Below are positions 22,215 through 37,594 of a stretch of DNA of 64,000 nt, one piece after another (the first letter of the stretch is position 1; every line of letters begins with the position of its first letter). The DNA is taken from positions 1,243,841 through 1,307,840 of the forward strand of contig NW_005198244.1 in NCBI RefSeq assembly GCF_000372725.1, read 5' to 3'. Source of the stretch: Emiliania huxleyi CCMP1516. Taxonomy: Eukaryota > Haptophyta > Isochrysidales > Noelaerhabdaceae. The translations under genes were made by a program, and so were the position numbers. The notes beneath the pieces were generated by a model, which saw nothing but the letters and a program-made list of their open reading frames with translations, had not been told where the DNA came from and ran no database searches.

Positions 22215-22540
22215 GACCTTGTTATTGACAAGAAAATACGTCCTATGGCGCTTTGCGCTGGTCTGTGAGAGGTTGAGGTGCGAGCCCTGGAGGCCCTGGG
22301 GATGGGGGGAGACTACCCGCGGGCCTAGAAGGCCCGCGCGCAGGGGGGTGGGACATTGAGATTGAACATTCTGTTCAGCGTGTGGACCACTTGTCCGATG
22401 TCCAGCGTCGGCGCGTAGCTCGGGTCGTACAAGTACTCACCGGTCTCAGCGGCATTGCCATGGTAGGCCAGGCCCACCTTATACCGCAGCGCAGCGCGAG
22501 CCTGCATGTGCTCGCGCAACCCCACCTTGGAAGGCAACTC
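22215..22540 (+). repeat. GAGAAGAAAATACG repeat family, copy B (longest)
   Basis: Same core as copy A, extended past GGGACATTGAGATTGAACAT to about 22540. In antisense the extension reads ending DIGQVVHTLNRMFNLNVPPP. The same antisense peptide is found in the 31.6-31.9 kb copy, suggesting the repeat derives from the 3' end of a coding element or gene. Confidence 0.75.
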
Positions 22541-23624
22541 TAGGCAACTCGCCGCGAGGCCAGCCCTCCTTCAGCTTCACAGCCTTCGCCTTGAGCACTT
22601 GAGCATACCGCGCTGGTGTGCAGTCCGAGCCTGACTGTTCTTCACCTTTCTATCAATCAATCACTTGGGCACTGGATAGGGTCGATACCGCATGGTAGTG
22701 GTGCACGGGATCCCTCTTCTGCCTTGTGTGTTATTGAGAAGAAAATACGTCGTATAGCGGTTACTAGCGCAGACGAGAGCAGGGCAGACCCGGGGACTGG
22801 GGAGCCGGAGCAGAGGGCATCGGCCGCCGAGGGAACGTTGGGAAGAGGCACGAGGAGGGCGGCGACTTCGACCGACTATGGAGGACCCGTCGCCAGACGA
22901 CGCAGGGCAGAAGACGGTGAGGCGGAGCAGACGCGCAGGGTGAGACGAGGGAGGGAGCAGGACTTTGCGGAGATCAGCAGGAGGATGTACGAAGAGATTA
23001 GGAGCAGCAGGGACCCGAGGGACCATGTGGAAGACGGCTAGTGCTAGTCCCCCATCGGGAGGACGACCCCGGCTAGTCGCCGACCACACCCACAAAGAAC
23101 CCTGCACAAAGATCGCAAGGGCGGGGGCCTGTTCCTTTTTACCCATCTCACAGTAGAGAGGTGTCCGTTTTTATTTATTTTATGTATAGCGGTATGGCGT
23201 ATGGCGCTGTGCGCTGGTCTCTGAGAGGTTCACACGGCCATCGCAGAGAGCAGACAACTGCCACAGTGGTCCACACTCCTACATCTACAGGATGGTCGTA
23301 CCGGCACCGGCCCACCGCCTAACTCAGCTCACTTGACAGAGACGACACTTGACATCCACCCGCGATCTACTGCACAACGTACGACGTACTCCACTGCCCC
23401 CCCCCCCCCCCGCCAACATGCACATGCACATGCCCATGCACATGTGCATGCACAGGTGTTGCAAATTAGCCCTGCCGTCGTCGCCGTGCCCACCAGGGCA
23501 GCTTTCCTCTCGCGAAACGCTCAGCTGTGCGTAACGACCTCTGGCCGCGGTGCCCACAGAGCGTTGCGAGAGCGAGCCGCTTCAGCGGGTTGGGCTGCGA
23601 AGGCTACCAGAGCGGACGATGCCG

Positions 23625-24796
<1,172 letters not shown>

Positions 24797-25159
24797 TTTC
24801 TGTTCGGCCCTTTAGTGGGAGGAACCTCGACCAAAGAGCGAGCACCCCAGGGCCGACGCCGAAAAAAGAAAGTGCGCGCGCGATGCTGGACAGCAAACAG
24901 CCGATTTTTGGAGAGGAAAAACAAACATGAAAGAATGAACACGACATGCACTATTCAAAGTGGCATCCGACGTTTCTCGCGCACCTGAAGCCTGTATCCA
25001 AGAGTGTGTACGCTCCGGAGTGGCGATTTGTGCTCCTACGAGCTCGTAACAAAGTCGACCAACTCCAAACGAAATCGAAGATGGTGTTCACAACGAAGCT
25101 TGTCCCCCTCCCACCCCCCCCCCCCCCCGCCTTGCTTTGGGCCCAAGTCGGCCGCTGAA

Positions 25160-26886
25160 ATGCGCGGCGCGCTCCCACGCTTGGTCCCGCTCGCCCTACT
25201 ACCACTGCTGCTGCATCCAGCCGGAGCCCTTGCGAACGAGATCTGCGAGGTTGACGTCTCGCCACTGCTCTCCGCCAACGCCAGCCATGCCGTGCGGGCC
25301 GCGGCCGCCGCAAGTCTCTCCGAGGCCTTTGCAAAGACAGGCTTCGCCAGTGTGGTCGGTCATGGGGTCCGCACGTCGACGATCGAGACACTGCGCGCAT
25401 CCGCCGTTCAGTTCTTCGCCTCCGACGCCAAGCACGCGTACGACAAGGGTCTAGGATACGGGCATGGCGGCTATGTCCGCAATGCTGAGGCCGGCGTGCA
25501 TTGCCGCACTGACCACAGCCCACTCCCCCCATGGGAACAGAATGTCGTTACAGGCTAGCCCTGGCACGATGAGCTGCTCAGTTTCGACCACCGTTCGTCG
25601 TCAGGCGCGCAGCTTCTTGGCGATTTTTCGCGCCCACACGACCTCGTCGAGAGCATGACCCTCGGAAATCTGCTCGCGGCAGAGTCCGTCGGCGGCGCGT
25701 GCGGCACTGAGCTATCGGGGCCGACCGTGGCGACCGGCGGCGGCGGCGATTTTGGCGGCGGTCTCATGGGCGGAGGCGGCGGCAGCGGCAGCGGCAGTGG
25801 CGGCGTCCGCCTGCAGGAGCTGGCAGGAGCAGCCGGCCTCAGCGGCAGTTGCGATGGAGGCGGTGCCGAAGAAACTGGAGGCGGCGGGGATAAGGGCGCG
25901 GCAAGCGGCGATCGGCCAGCGTGGGCCGCCTTCCAGAGCGGCGATGGCGTGCCGCACCTGCTTCGCGCTCCGGCGATTGCCCTTGGTGGCCGAGCGAGCG
26001 GTGCTATGGAGAGGGTCCTCACACACCTCGGCGTGAACAGGCAACCGCCTTCGTCGCCGAGGCGAGTGGCCTGGGCGACGCCATCGCTGCGGCGCTCGAA
26101 TTGAGCCTTGGAGTGGAGACGGGCGAGATTGATGCCGTCGCCAGTCGCCAGTCGTCGGGCGTGCGGCTGGCGCTCCCCAAACGCAGATGCTCAGCACGAG
26201 AGACCACCACATTCACTCGGTCCCCAATGCCGCAGGCGCTCTATCCGCCGCTCGAAAGACGGGCGCAACCCGGCCAGATGCGGTACGGGGCGCACGTCGA
26301 CTCGGGCATGGTGACTGTGCTCTCGATCGACCCCGCCAACCCGCACGGCCTGCAGGTCGACACGAGCTCCGTCGGCACCTCCGGCGCCGACGACGAGCGC
26401 GTGTGGGTGGACGTGCCGCACGTGAAGGGTGCGCTGATCTAGACTGGGAGGCGTATGCCAGTGCTGTCCCTGCATGGCCTATTCTGACACTCCCACGTGC
26501 GTTGCAGAATCCGGTCTCCATGGGCCCTATTCCTTCGGTACATCCACCCTGCAGGCGCTCTGGTGCTGAACGTTGGCGCGCTGCTGAGCCGGTGGACGGG
26601 CGGTCGGTGGAGAGCGTCCGTGCACCGCGTGCTACTCGGCGACCAGACCAAGCCGCGCCTCTCCATCGTCACCGGCGCCCTCGGCGCGCGGCCCGACGGA
26701 CCCCCCTTCGCCAGCTTCACCAGCTGCAGGCAGGGCGGCAGCGCGGATCTGCCACCAGTCCGCGCCGCTGAGTTTTTGTCCGAGCGGGTGACTCTGCACC
26801 GCCCAGAGTACCGGAATGAGAGGGGGCTGGCGACTCCGGAGGAGATCGAGGAGGAGAGCCAGCGCATCCGCACGCTGCAGAAGTGA
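25160..26886 (+). CDS. 2-oxoglutarate/Fe(II)-dependent oxygenase (isopenicillin-N-synthase-like)
   Basis: Begins at ATG 25160 with a signal peptide (LPRLVPLALLPLLLHPAGAL), so it enters the secretory route or plastid. Exon 1 (to about 25499) is the DIOX_N domain (FAKTGFASVVGHGV). A second exon starts near 25559 (PWHDELLSFDHRSS, then DLVESMTLGNLLAAESVGG). The stretch 25690-26040 is unclear. Then 26041-26169, 26236-26428 and 26555-26886 join in frame. Iron ligands are visible: His and Asp in YGAHVDSGM, and the distal His in WRASVHRV. The co-substrate Arg is in PRLSIV. The intron at 26170-26235 has a GC donor and the repeat GGCGCTC at both borders. The last intron is GT-AG. Substrate unknown. The first half of the gene model is approximate. 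Confidence 0.75.
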
Positions 26887-27481
26887 TTAACGAACCCGCG
26901 CCGGAGTACTGCGCGAGAGGGGGGCCGTACGCGAGCGTTCGCAGCGGGGTCGGGAAACGGACACGGGCGTGCGGGGCGCACCTCCTCGTTGATGGTCTGC
27001 TCCAGCGAGGAACCCTCGGCCTCCTCGGGCGCGCTCATCTCCGCGATGCACCAGAGCTCTCGCGCCGGGCTGAGCTTTCTCGCGCCAAAGGCAGGTTGTG
27101 AGTGTGAAGGACATACCCAGACTGCCACCGGCGGGGTCCCCGCTACGTAGGCCGGTCGTAGCGGGAGCTGTGTGTAGCAATGTGTAGAGCCTATAGAGAG
27201 AGCTCTCTGTTTGTGTGTGTTCTCTCGCGCAGCCGAGAGTGCGAGGGAGAGAGACCGCGATAAAGCAAGGAGGATATATTCAACAGTAGTAGTGAACGGG
27301 CGTACGATGCGCAACGTACTCGCGCAGGTGTGTCGTGCTCGCTGCTCGTGGGGAGGTCCCGACCGGAGGTCACGTTACACTCGAGAGAGCTCGAGAGATG
27401 AGAGGCGTCGCTTCGAGGGGCCCGGCCCGCTGCGCGGTCCCCGAGCGACGCAATAGGGTGGGGGCGCTGCCCGCCGCCGCT
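26887..27481. other. Intergenic, mostly an inverted duplicate of the RBBP4 5' end
   Basis: Apart from the duplicated block 26926-27266 (separate entry), 27267-27481 shows no gene. Confidence 0.6.
26926..27266 (-). pseudogene. Inverted copy of the RBBP4/MSI1 promoter and first exon
   Basis: The reverse complement matches 32129-32490 closely. It contains the whole 57-bp first exon of the WD40 histone chaperone gene (27038-26982, reading [19 protein letters not shown]), its GT donor, about 50 bp of intron 1 and about 230 bp upstream. The rest of the gene is missing: the similarity stops at CTCGCGTACG within intron 1. Only a few differences separate the copies, so it is recent. It could act as an antisense-oriented spare promoter, but that is speculation. 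Confidence 0.85.
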
Positions 27482-28823
27482 TCACGCGAGGAAGGCGCCG
27501 ATGCCGTAAGTCAGCAAACATGCCCCGCTTGCGCTTCGCGTCCTTGACGAACTGGTCGTACGTCACAAACATGACGTTCATCAGGACGCGGAAGAGGTTG
27601 AGCCGGTACGAGCGCCAGCAGTCCTCGAGCGAGTAGTCGTCGACGCCCTCCTCCACGAGCGGTAGAGGGCCATGAGCTCGTCGGCGTGCTGCCGGCGGAG
27701 CTCGGGCTCTTTTTAGTTCTGGCCAAGGAAGTAGGCGTCGAAGCCGGGCTGAGCGACGCAGAAGTTGCCAAAGTCGATTGTCTTGAGGCCGGTCGGGAAG
27801 GCCTCGTCGAAAAAGATGCACGTCGCCGTGGCAGAGGGTGAGCGGCGGCTTGTACACCTCGCGCACGAACCACTTGAGCTTCTGCATGATGACCGGCTTC
27901 ATCGCGAGGACCGGCGCGTACGCCTCGCCCCAGCAAGCCTCGAGCGCCGGGAAGCCCTTCTTGGCGAAGAAGATGAGTGCGTTCTTGAAGAGGCCCATGT
28001 TGTCGGTGCCCGGCGCCGAGACCCACTTGAGCGGCTCCTGCTTGTTGGTGGCGCCCCACCAGCGCGGTGGAAGGAGGCGAGCGACGACATCACCAGCCGC
28101 AGGTGCTGCAGGTTGTCGCAGCCGGTGGTGCGCGAGTAGAGCGGCGTGGGCATCATCTCGACCAGCGTCACAAAGACGGGCTTGCGCTTCCACACGCGCT
28201 TGTGGAAGAGCTTGGCGCCAATAAAGTACGCTTCGGGCCGGCCACGCCCCTGGTCCTCCTCGTGCATGTCGTTAGTGCGCCTCCGCGCCGAAGACGGAGC
28301 GGAGCAGGAAGCCGGGCATCGACGTCTTCACCGGGCTGAACTTAGCGACAAACTGGGGAGGCGCGTGATCGAGCGCGCCCTGGAGCTCGACGGTGCAGAT
28401 GGCGAGGAGGCCCATCACGCCCTCGCCCTCGCCGAGCGGCCGGACGCTGACGCTCGTCACGCAGCCGCTCCGGCGCAGGAAGCCGCGCTCCTGGAAGACC
28501 CCCGTCAGCCACTCGACGGTCAGCCCGTGCGAGGAGGTCGCGAGCGCGACGGAGCGGCGCGCGCCGACGGGCACGTAGCCTTCGGGGCAAGAGACGCCGC
28601 GCTCGGTCCAGCGCGTCTTGCGCTCCACCGGCGATTCGCCCTCCTCCCCCTGGTCCTGGTCCGACGCGCGGCCCTCGGCGCCGCTGCCGTCGTCGTTGCG
28701 CGCGTTGACGACGACGGTGGAGCGTCCCTCGGGCGTGTACTCCTTGCTCTCGAGGGTGGCGATCTCGGGCTCGGCGGGCTCGGTGGGCTCCACGATGGCG
28801 GTCTTGCTCTGAGTGGCCGGCAT
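27482..28823 (-). pseudogene. Decayed CHK/ecdysteroid-kinase-like (aminoglycoside-phosphotransferase fold) gene
   Basis: Starts at ATG 28823 (MPATQSKTAIVEP), with a disordered acidic N-terminus. A kinase-like region follows: FVAKFSPVKTSMPGFLL, EAYFIGAKLFHKRVWKRKPV, the catalytic LCHGDVHL, then IDFGNFCVAQPGFDAYFLGQ, and C-terminal CWRSYRLNLFRVLMNVMFV. These pieces lie in different frames. Frame changes occur near 28270 (after VFGAEA), 28070 (after LASFH), 27825 (after GDVHL, where DN of HGDxHxxN also seems lost) and between 27718 and 27640. A stop interrupts at about 27713. No introns explain these shifts. Neighbouring genes are intact, so sequencing error is less likely than decay. Original role: phosphotransfer to a small molecule. 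Confidence 0.7.
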
Positions 28824-29379
28824 TGAATGCGGGGTCTTACTCGTACGTACTGGCAACTGGGTACTCGTACGGTCGTAGCGACTGGAACGTACGGCTCTAC
28901 GAGTTTTTGCGCCTTTTGTTTGTGGGAGCCACGTACGTGTGATCTGTGATCTGTAAGGGTCCGCCCGCAGGCGCATTTAATATGTTCACATTTCCTCTCC
29001 GCCGTCCGGCGGAGCGGCTCCATGCCACACGCACGTTGCACCCCAACCCCACCATGGTAAATTCCATGCCATAAAGAGCAGGTAGGTGTGGACGGAGTAC
29101 GGAGAGCACGTGGCATGAATGATTGCGCAGTGGGCATGTGAGCCGCCTCTTGCCCTCCCGAGCACTAGACCATCATCCGCGTCATGAGAAGCAGAGGGGG
29201 CATGCGCCGGCACCACGTGCCGCCACACACCACCCCTTCCGCCGGGAGCGGGCGTGTGAAAAGGGGTGACTCCTCTGCGGCAGCCCCGATCACAGTATGA
29301 CCCGCTGCTGCCGCCGCGCTGATCATCCAGCGCGGCAGCGAAACCTCGGAATACGCGGCGGCCCGCGCGCGGCTCACCG
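28824..29379. other. Intergenic, nothing identified
   Basis: Lies downstream of the carrier gene and upstream of the kinase-like pseudogene, both on minus. Short TACG-rich stretches are present near 28840-28900. No gene is supported. Confidence 0.4.
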
Positions 29380-30641
29380 CTACACCGAGGCGACGCGCAG
29401 CAGCCTTTTCATCAGCTCGTAGATGTAGTACCCGATGGCGGTGGAGGGCACCTTCTCGAAGCAGGCGGGGCCGAGGCCGCGGAAGAGGACGTGCAGCCCC
29501 TCGGTCTTTCCGACGGTGTACAATCCAGAGACCATGTTTGAGTAGGGCGGCTTTGGCTTCTGGGTGCCGTCGGCGCTCACCCTCGCCATGTTGCCCAGCT
29601 GCAGCCGCCGCCGAATGACGTCGAGCGGGTGAGCCGACGCCTGGGCGCAGGCGCCGCCGACGGCGCCGAGGAGGATAATGGTGAGGGTGCCCGCGGGCGC
29701 GCCCGCCCACAGCTCCCACCGCCGCTTGAGCGTCTCGTACACCATGAACTCGACGCCCACATACGGAAACATGGCGATCAGCGTCGGCACCACGCCGGCG
29801 TAGAGGCCGCGCACGCCGCCAGCCTTGATGACGCAGCCGATGGCGCCGCCGGGGGTGGCCTTGCACTCCTCGGGGTAGATGGTGAGCATCGTCTTGATCA
29901 CCTCGAGCGGGTACACCAGCAGCGCCGCCACCATCCCAGCGATGCCACCAGCGACCAGCCGATTCCCTGCCGAGAGCACGGCTCCGGCGGCGGCACCGGC
30001 GACCATCTGGCGCTTGACGAACTCGTACACGAGGAACTGCGGGGCGGGGTTGGGTGGGTCGGATGCTCAGGCGCGGCCGATGCGGGAGGAAAGAGGGACT
30101 GCGTTACTACCTGCGTGCCGCGCGACGGAGCAACCTTCAGGCAGTTGGCTCCGTTCCCCTTGAAGAGCCCAGACATGCCGTCGCGCCTCCACGCGTCGGC
30201 GAGCTCCTCGCCCATCGACCCGCACTCGTCGCCGCGGCACATCATCACCGTCGATACCATCTCGAGCGGCGCGCAGCAGGTGCGGCTGATCACACCCGCG
30301 ACGGCGGCTGCAAAGACGAGCTTCGCGCCGCCGACCCAGGCGCCCGAGAGGGGAGCGAGCAGCTTAGTGGCTAGCGCAATGCCTCCGAACGATCCAAGCG
30401 CGAGGACCAGCAAGCCTAGCGGCGAAGGCCCCGTCGGGATGGCCCGCGGCGGCTGCTGCAGCGGCTCCTCCGCGATAGAGGCCTGTGCACTGGCGGAGCT
30501 GGCAGACGGCTGAGCAGTGGCGACTGCAGCGCGATGACGCACGGCCACGGTCGGCACCAGCGAGGGCGCGGGCGGTGTGCTCGCGAAGGAGCCGGCGGCA
30601 ATCGACGTGTAGAGCACCACAAGCAGCGGCAGGGGCCGCAT
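29380..30641 (-). CDS. Mitochondrial-carrier-family (SLC25) transporter, probably organelle-targeted by a signal peptide
   Basis: Two exons on the minus strand, 30641-30111 and 30036-29380, give 395 residues. The family has three repeats of about 100 residues. Here they begin near SGAWVGGAKLVFAAAVAGVI, NRLVAGGIAGMVAALLVYPL and ILLGAVGGACAQASAHPL, with signature motifs PLEMVS, PLEVIK and PLDVIR (the first lacks the usual basic residue). The first about 95 residues are extra: a hydrophobic signal (LPLLVVLYTSIAAGSF) then Ala/Pro/Ser-rich sequence. That suggests a plastid-envelope or other secretory-route location rather than a plain mitochondrial carrier. The intron (30110-30037) is GT-AG with CGCAG at both borders. 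Substrate unknown; adenine-nucleotide or folate-type carriers are candidates. Confidence 0.85.
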
Positions 30642-30724
30642 CACTCCGCTCGATCCTCTTCGGGTCCGATGTCTTTCTTCACTGTTATGAGATGAGCACC
30701 CCTAGTGCGGACGGTTTTTTTGCG

Positions 30725-30945
30725 GTATCTTGATGTATCTCTGCAATATCTGACCGTATCTCCCCGTATCTCCTTGCATCTCCTCGCATCTCCCCGTATC
30801 TTCCCGTATCTCCCCGTATCTGCCCGTATCTGCCCGTATCTCGTATCTCCCGGTATCTCCCGGTATATCCCGGTATCTCCCGGTATCTCCCGGCATCCCG
30901 CCATATCCCGCCATATCCCGCCATATCCCGCCGCGGATACCGCGA
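30725..30945. repeat. Minisatellite of 10-12-bp units
   Basis: Tandem units of the type CCCCGTATCT and then CCCGGTATCT or CGCCATATCC, with slow drift along the array, ending in GCGGATACCGCG. It lies just upstream of the carrier gene. Confidence 0.9.
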
Positions 30946-31514
30946 AAAAAACCGTCCACACCAGGGATAAATAAGAGCAGCAGCCTCCGGCGGGGCCCCC
31001 CGCTACCATCCAAACCCGAGTACAAAGCGCCTCTCCGAGAGCGCTGCGCAGAACTTGTTATTCCTTCTTTTTGAAAATTCTTTTGGTGCTCTTCACACAA
31101 AAACACAACTCCGGACCCAAGACGCACAAGCAAGCACAGGGACAGTCGAGAAGGGAGAGACAGCAACGACAGTCAGAAGCCAGCGCTGGGTACCAGGAAG
31201 GCGAATGCGATGACGGCCTCTAGTGTGAGCTCTAGCTAGCTACTCGAGTAGTGAGCTCATAGAGATTTGTTGTGTTGTTGTTGTGAGCTCATACGCACGC
31301 CGGCGCTCTTCACATAAACGGGGTTGTCTGTTTTCTGTGTTTCTTTCTTTTTTCACATAAACGCAAAAACGCTCCAGGCCCCAAATGACGTGTGAGTGTT
31401 AGAGAGTTGTTTGGTATTGCTAAAAATCTCTCTCTCATAAACGCACAACCCCGGGCCCGAAATCGCACAGAGACAGTCACTCTGTTATTCACTCTGTTAT
31501 TCACAGAATCTGTT

Positions 31515-31875
31515 ATTCACAGCCTTGTTATTGAGAAGAAAATACCTCCTATTGCGCGCTGGTCTGTGAGAGTTTGGGGTGCGAGCCCTGGAGGCCCTGG
31601 GGATGGGGTTCACAGCCTTATCATTGAGAAGAAAATACGCCCTATGGCGCTGTGCGCTGGCTGGTCTGTGAGAGGTTGAGGTGTGAGTGTGAGCCCTGGA
31701 GGCAGGCCCTGGGGATGGGGGGAGATTACCCGCGGGCCTAGAAGGCCCCCGCGCGCAGGGGGGTGGGACATTGAGATTGAACATTCTGTTCAGCGTGTGG
31801 ACCACTTGTCCGATGTGCGATGTCCAGCGTCGGGATAATTTTTTTTATTAACCTCTCTTTCAGCGTCGGCGCGTA
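31515..31875 (+). repeat. GAGAAGAAAATACG repeat family, tandem copies C and D
   Basis: A partial copy (31522-31605) is followed by a fuller copy (31620-31830), including the GGCCTAGAAGGCC hairpin and the segment that in antisense reads DIGQVVHTLNRMFNLN-like protein. A small insertion with TTTTTTTTATTAACC lies near 31838. A further 5' fragment is at 32030-32100. Confidence 0.75.
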
Positions 31876-31980
31876 GCTCGGGTGCGTCGTACAAGTATTC
31901 ACACAAACGCACAACCCCGGCCGGGCCCCGAAATCGCACAGCTATTCACACTCGCTCTTCACGCTGGGGCAAAACGATAA

Positions 31981-34530
<2,550 letters not shown>

Positions 34531-34738
34531 GGCGGACCCGCCAGAGTACACACATCAATAGAGAGGGAGAGCCGACACAGCGGCTCGCTCTCGGCCTCGC
34601 GCGCACCCCGCCTCCCCCGCGCGGCAACCCGCCTCGCGCGCGCGACGGGGCGACGACGGCCCCTCGCGTGGAGTTCAAGGGAGAGCGCGGGGGTGCGAGT
34701 CCTGTACGCAGTCGCACGAGTATCGTGCTGTGTGAGTC

Positions 34739-34967
34739 TGTGACGGCGGAGTTGACGCCTCCGACGGTCGTAGCGGCGTGGCTGAGGGCGGCGGTGGAGG
34801 CGCCCGATAGCGCGGTGAGGATGGTCTCATGGGTCTAGCAAACCATAGACGACACCAAGAGAACGCGAGGTAAAACCCGACGGCTATGGATGGTAAAAGG
34901 CGGCGGTAAAACCCATCCACACGGGTTTCGGTGGGTTGGATGGGAGGTAGAATGTCTACCTACCGCA
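34739..34967 (-). repeat. LTR (3') of the Copia-type element
   Basis: 229 bp, matching 37595-37823 base for base as far as I can see. It starts TGTGACGGCGG and ends CTACCTACCGCA on the plus strand. Confidence 0.93.
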
Positions 34968-37594
34968 CCCCCCCCAATGTCGCTGGGCGGGATCGGCCCG
35001 CAGAGGCGGCATTGATCAGTTCCCCCCATGCACCGCGCGAGCTCGCGCGTTGGAGGCGTGGTCGACGCTGCGCTTGAGCTTCTCCTTGGGGACCCATTTC
35101 GTCAAGAAATCGGCGGGCATGAGGTCGTCGGTGATCTTGACGACGCGGCACTCGCCGTCGGCCATGCGGCGCTGCAGCGTGTGGTAGCGGCGCAGGAAGT
35201 GGCGCGAGCGCGAGGCGGATTTGGCGTTGTTGGCGACGAGGACGTTTGCCTTGTTGTCCGAGAGGATGACGGTCGGTCCGGTCGGCGGGGCGCCGAGGGC
35301 GACGAGGACCTCGCGGGCGTATGCGACGAGCTCGCCCGCTTTGGCGCTGGCGATGGCCTCGCTCTCGTGTGAGGAGTCGACGACGAGGCCGATCTTCTTG
35401 ACGCTGTGCATGACGGCAGCGCCAAAGCAGGTGAGCAGCATGCCATAGAGGTCGAGGTCGCCGTTCCAGGTGGCGTCGGCGGCGGCGACGAGCTCGGTGG
35501 GCGCGTGCGAGTCGAGCCCGGCGATGTGCGCGCTCATGCGGCCCTGCAACTCGGCCTCCGCGTCTAGCCCGCCGTACGTGATGCCGTCGTGCTTGCGGTC
35601 GTAGGCGGTGCAGAGCGCGGCGCGCGCTACCTCGTAGGCCTCGGGCGGCGGCGCCGACATGACGCACGAGAGGCGGTGGAGGACGAGGGAGAGTCGCGGC
35701 TGCACGCGCTCGACGAATTTGAGGTGGCCGATGATGCTCTGTGTGCGCACTTGCTGGGGCGACAGCTTGCCGTCGCGGTCGGCGAGCTTGAGCGAGTCGG
35801 CGGCGTCGGCGAGGCGCTTGCCGCTGAGGACGGTCGGACGCTCGCCGCGGAGGAGCTCGGGCATGTGCTCGCGTGCGGCCTCGATGATCTTCTGCGGCAT
35901 GGACAGCGTGAGGGTGCGCCGCTCGCGGTCGCGCTCGAGCTTGAAGCCGGCGAAGGAGGTGGGCGAGTAGTCGACCTTGACCTCGTCGTTGAAAGCGGCC
36001 TTCAGCGCGGCGATGGTGGCGTCGGTGATGGTGGTGCCGTTCACCTCGGAGATGAGGAAGTCGTCGACGATCGTGATCATGCGGGCCTCTCCGTGCTCCC
36101 CATGGAACGAGAACATCGCGGGGACACCCGGGCACGGCACCCACCCTAGGCCTTTGATGGTGTCATTGAACGTGCACTCCCATTCGTAGCCAGCGCACTC
36201 CTCGCCCCAGAGAGGTGAACAGAGCTCGATGCACAGCTCGGTCCCGTCCTCGTCGGTCATGGGTAGCGTGGACGGGAGCGCCATGTAGCCGACGGGCCCC
36301 TGTCGCTTGCCCTTGACATAGGCGTTCCCGACGTCTCCCTTGGTCAGGTGGGCATCGACGGCGGCGGCGTGTCCGACGAACAGCTTGGCGGTCAAGTCGT
36401 CGACAACGGTAGAGGTAGCCGGGACGCCCGACGGTGGTAGGCCGGCGCGGGCGCGTTGGACCTTGGCGAAGCCGCCGTCGGCGGAGTGCCGTGACTTGAA
36501 CGGGTCGTGTTGGTCGAGGCCTCCGGTCGCCTGGTCGATCTTGATCTTGCGCGCTGTGACGCAGCGCTGGATTGGCACGCCCGCGGCCGCGGGGACGGTG
36601 ACGGGCACGAGGCGGTTGCCGGGGACACGGAGGATGCAGTCGAGGGCCTTGCGGTCGGCGGCCTCCCATTGCGTCCGCTCGGGCGATTCGCGCAGCTCCT
36701 TCTTGTTGGCGGGTACGCGGAAGATCTGCTTCACGCCGAGCGGCGTGACGACGTCGACGAGGCGCTGCGTCGCCTTGAGGCACTCGGCTGGCATTGGGGC
36801 GCCGGCGGCATGCGGGGAGAGGGCGCGGAGGCACTCGGCTGAGGCGGGGCTGCCGGCGGCCTTGTGGAGACAGGTGCGTGAGGAGCGTCCGTAGTTCATC
36901 GACGGTGACATTGGCAGGGGCGGAGCCGGCGGCATGTGGGGGCGCGGCGCCGGCACCAGGCGTAGGCGCTGGAGGCGGTGCTGGCGCGGGCGGCGGCTGT
37001 GGCGCTGCTGGTGGCATCCAGGCCTGAGACGGGTACGTGCCTGCGCCTCCGCAGAGGGGCGGGATGGCGCCGTATGCACCGGCGGGTTGCGGGTAGCAGT
37101 AGGCCTGCTGCTCCCACTGGGCAGGGTGGATGGAGCCTCCTGGCTGAGCCATGCCCTGCATGAAGGGGGGCAATGCCGGGTCCATTATGCACTGCTGCGG
37201 CATGCCGTACTGTTGCTGCGGCGAATACATAGCGGGCTGCGAGCACAGCTGGCCGGCGCTGGCGCAGAAGGGCTGGCTGAAGAAGGGCTGTGGGGCTCCA
37301 CACCCGCCATGCATATGCAGTTGCTGGGCCGGCGGGACCGGCTGCATCGGCATTGCGCATTGGCTGTGCGATGCCGCACCACATTGCGATGGTGATGCGT
37401 AGGAGCCGGCGGGCGGCACGTGCCCGACGGGTGGCTCGTGCCCAGTCGTCCCTGGTGGCGGGCCGGTGGGCAGTGGCGGCAGCTGCTGCGGTGGCGGCCG
37501 CAGCACTGGTGGCGGCGGCCGCATGGCAGGCGCTGAGCCTGCGGGCGGATTGGCGTGTTGGGCTGGCGCTGGACCGCGATCAGAGCTGATACCA

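Larger units (their letters stand above)
21491..23624. other. Repeat-rich intergenic region
   Basis: Holds three copies or pieces of the GAGAAGAAAATACG repeat family (21520-21660, 22215-22420, 22730-22760), a degenerate repeat-borne frame (21860-22205), a purine-rich stretch at 22780-23040, and poly-C with CATGCACATG repeats (23395-23460). No intact host gene is supported. Confidence 0.5.

Noticed and set aside
22661-23146. Minus frame of 161 codons
   Set aside because: Overlaps purine-rich DNA on the other strand and has no motif. Considered chance.
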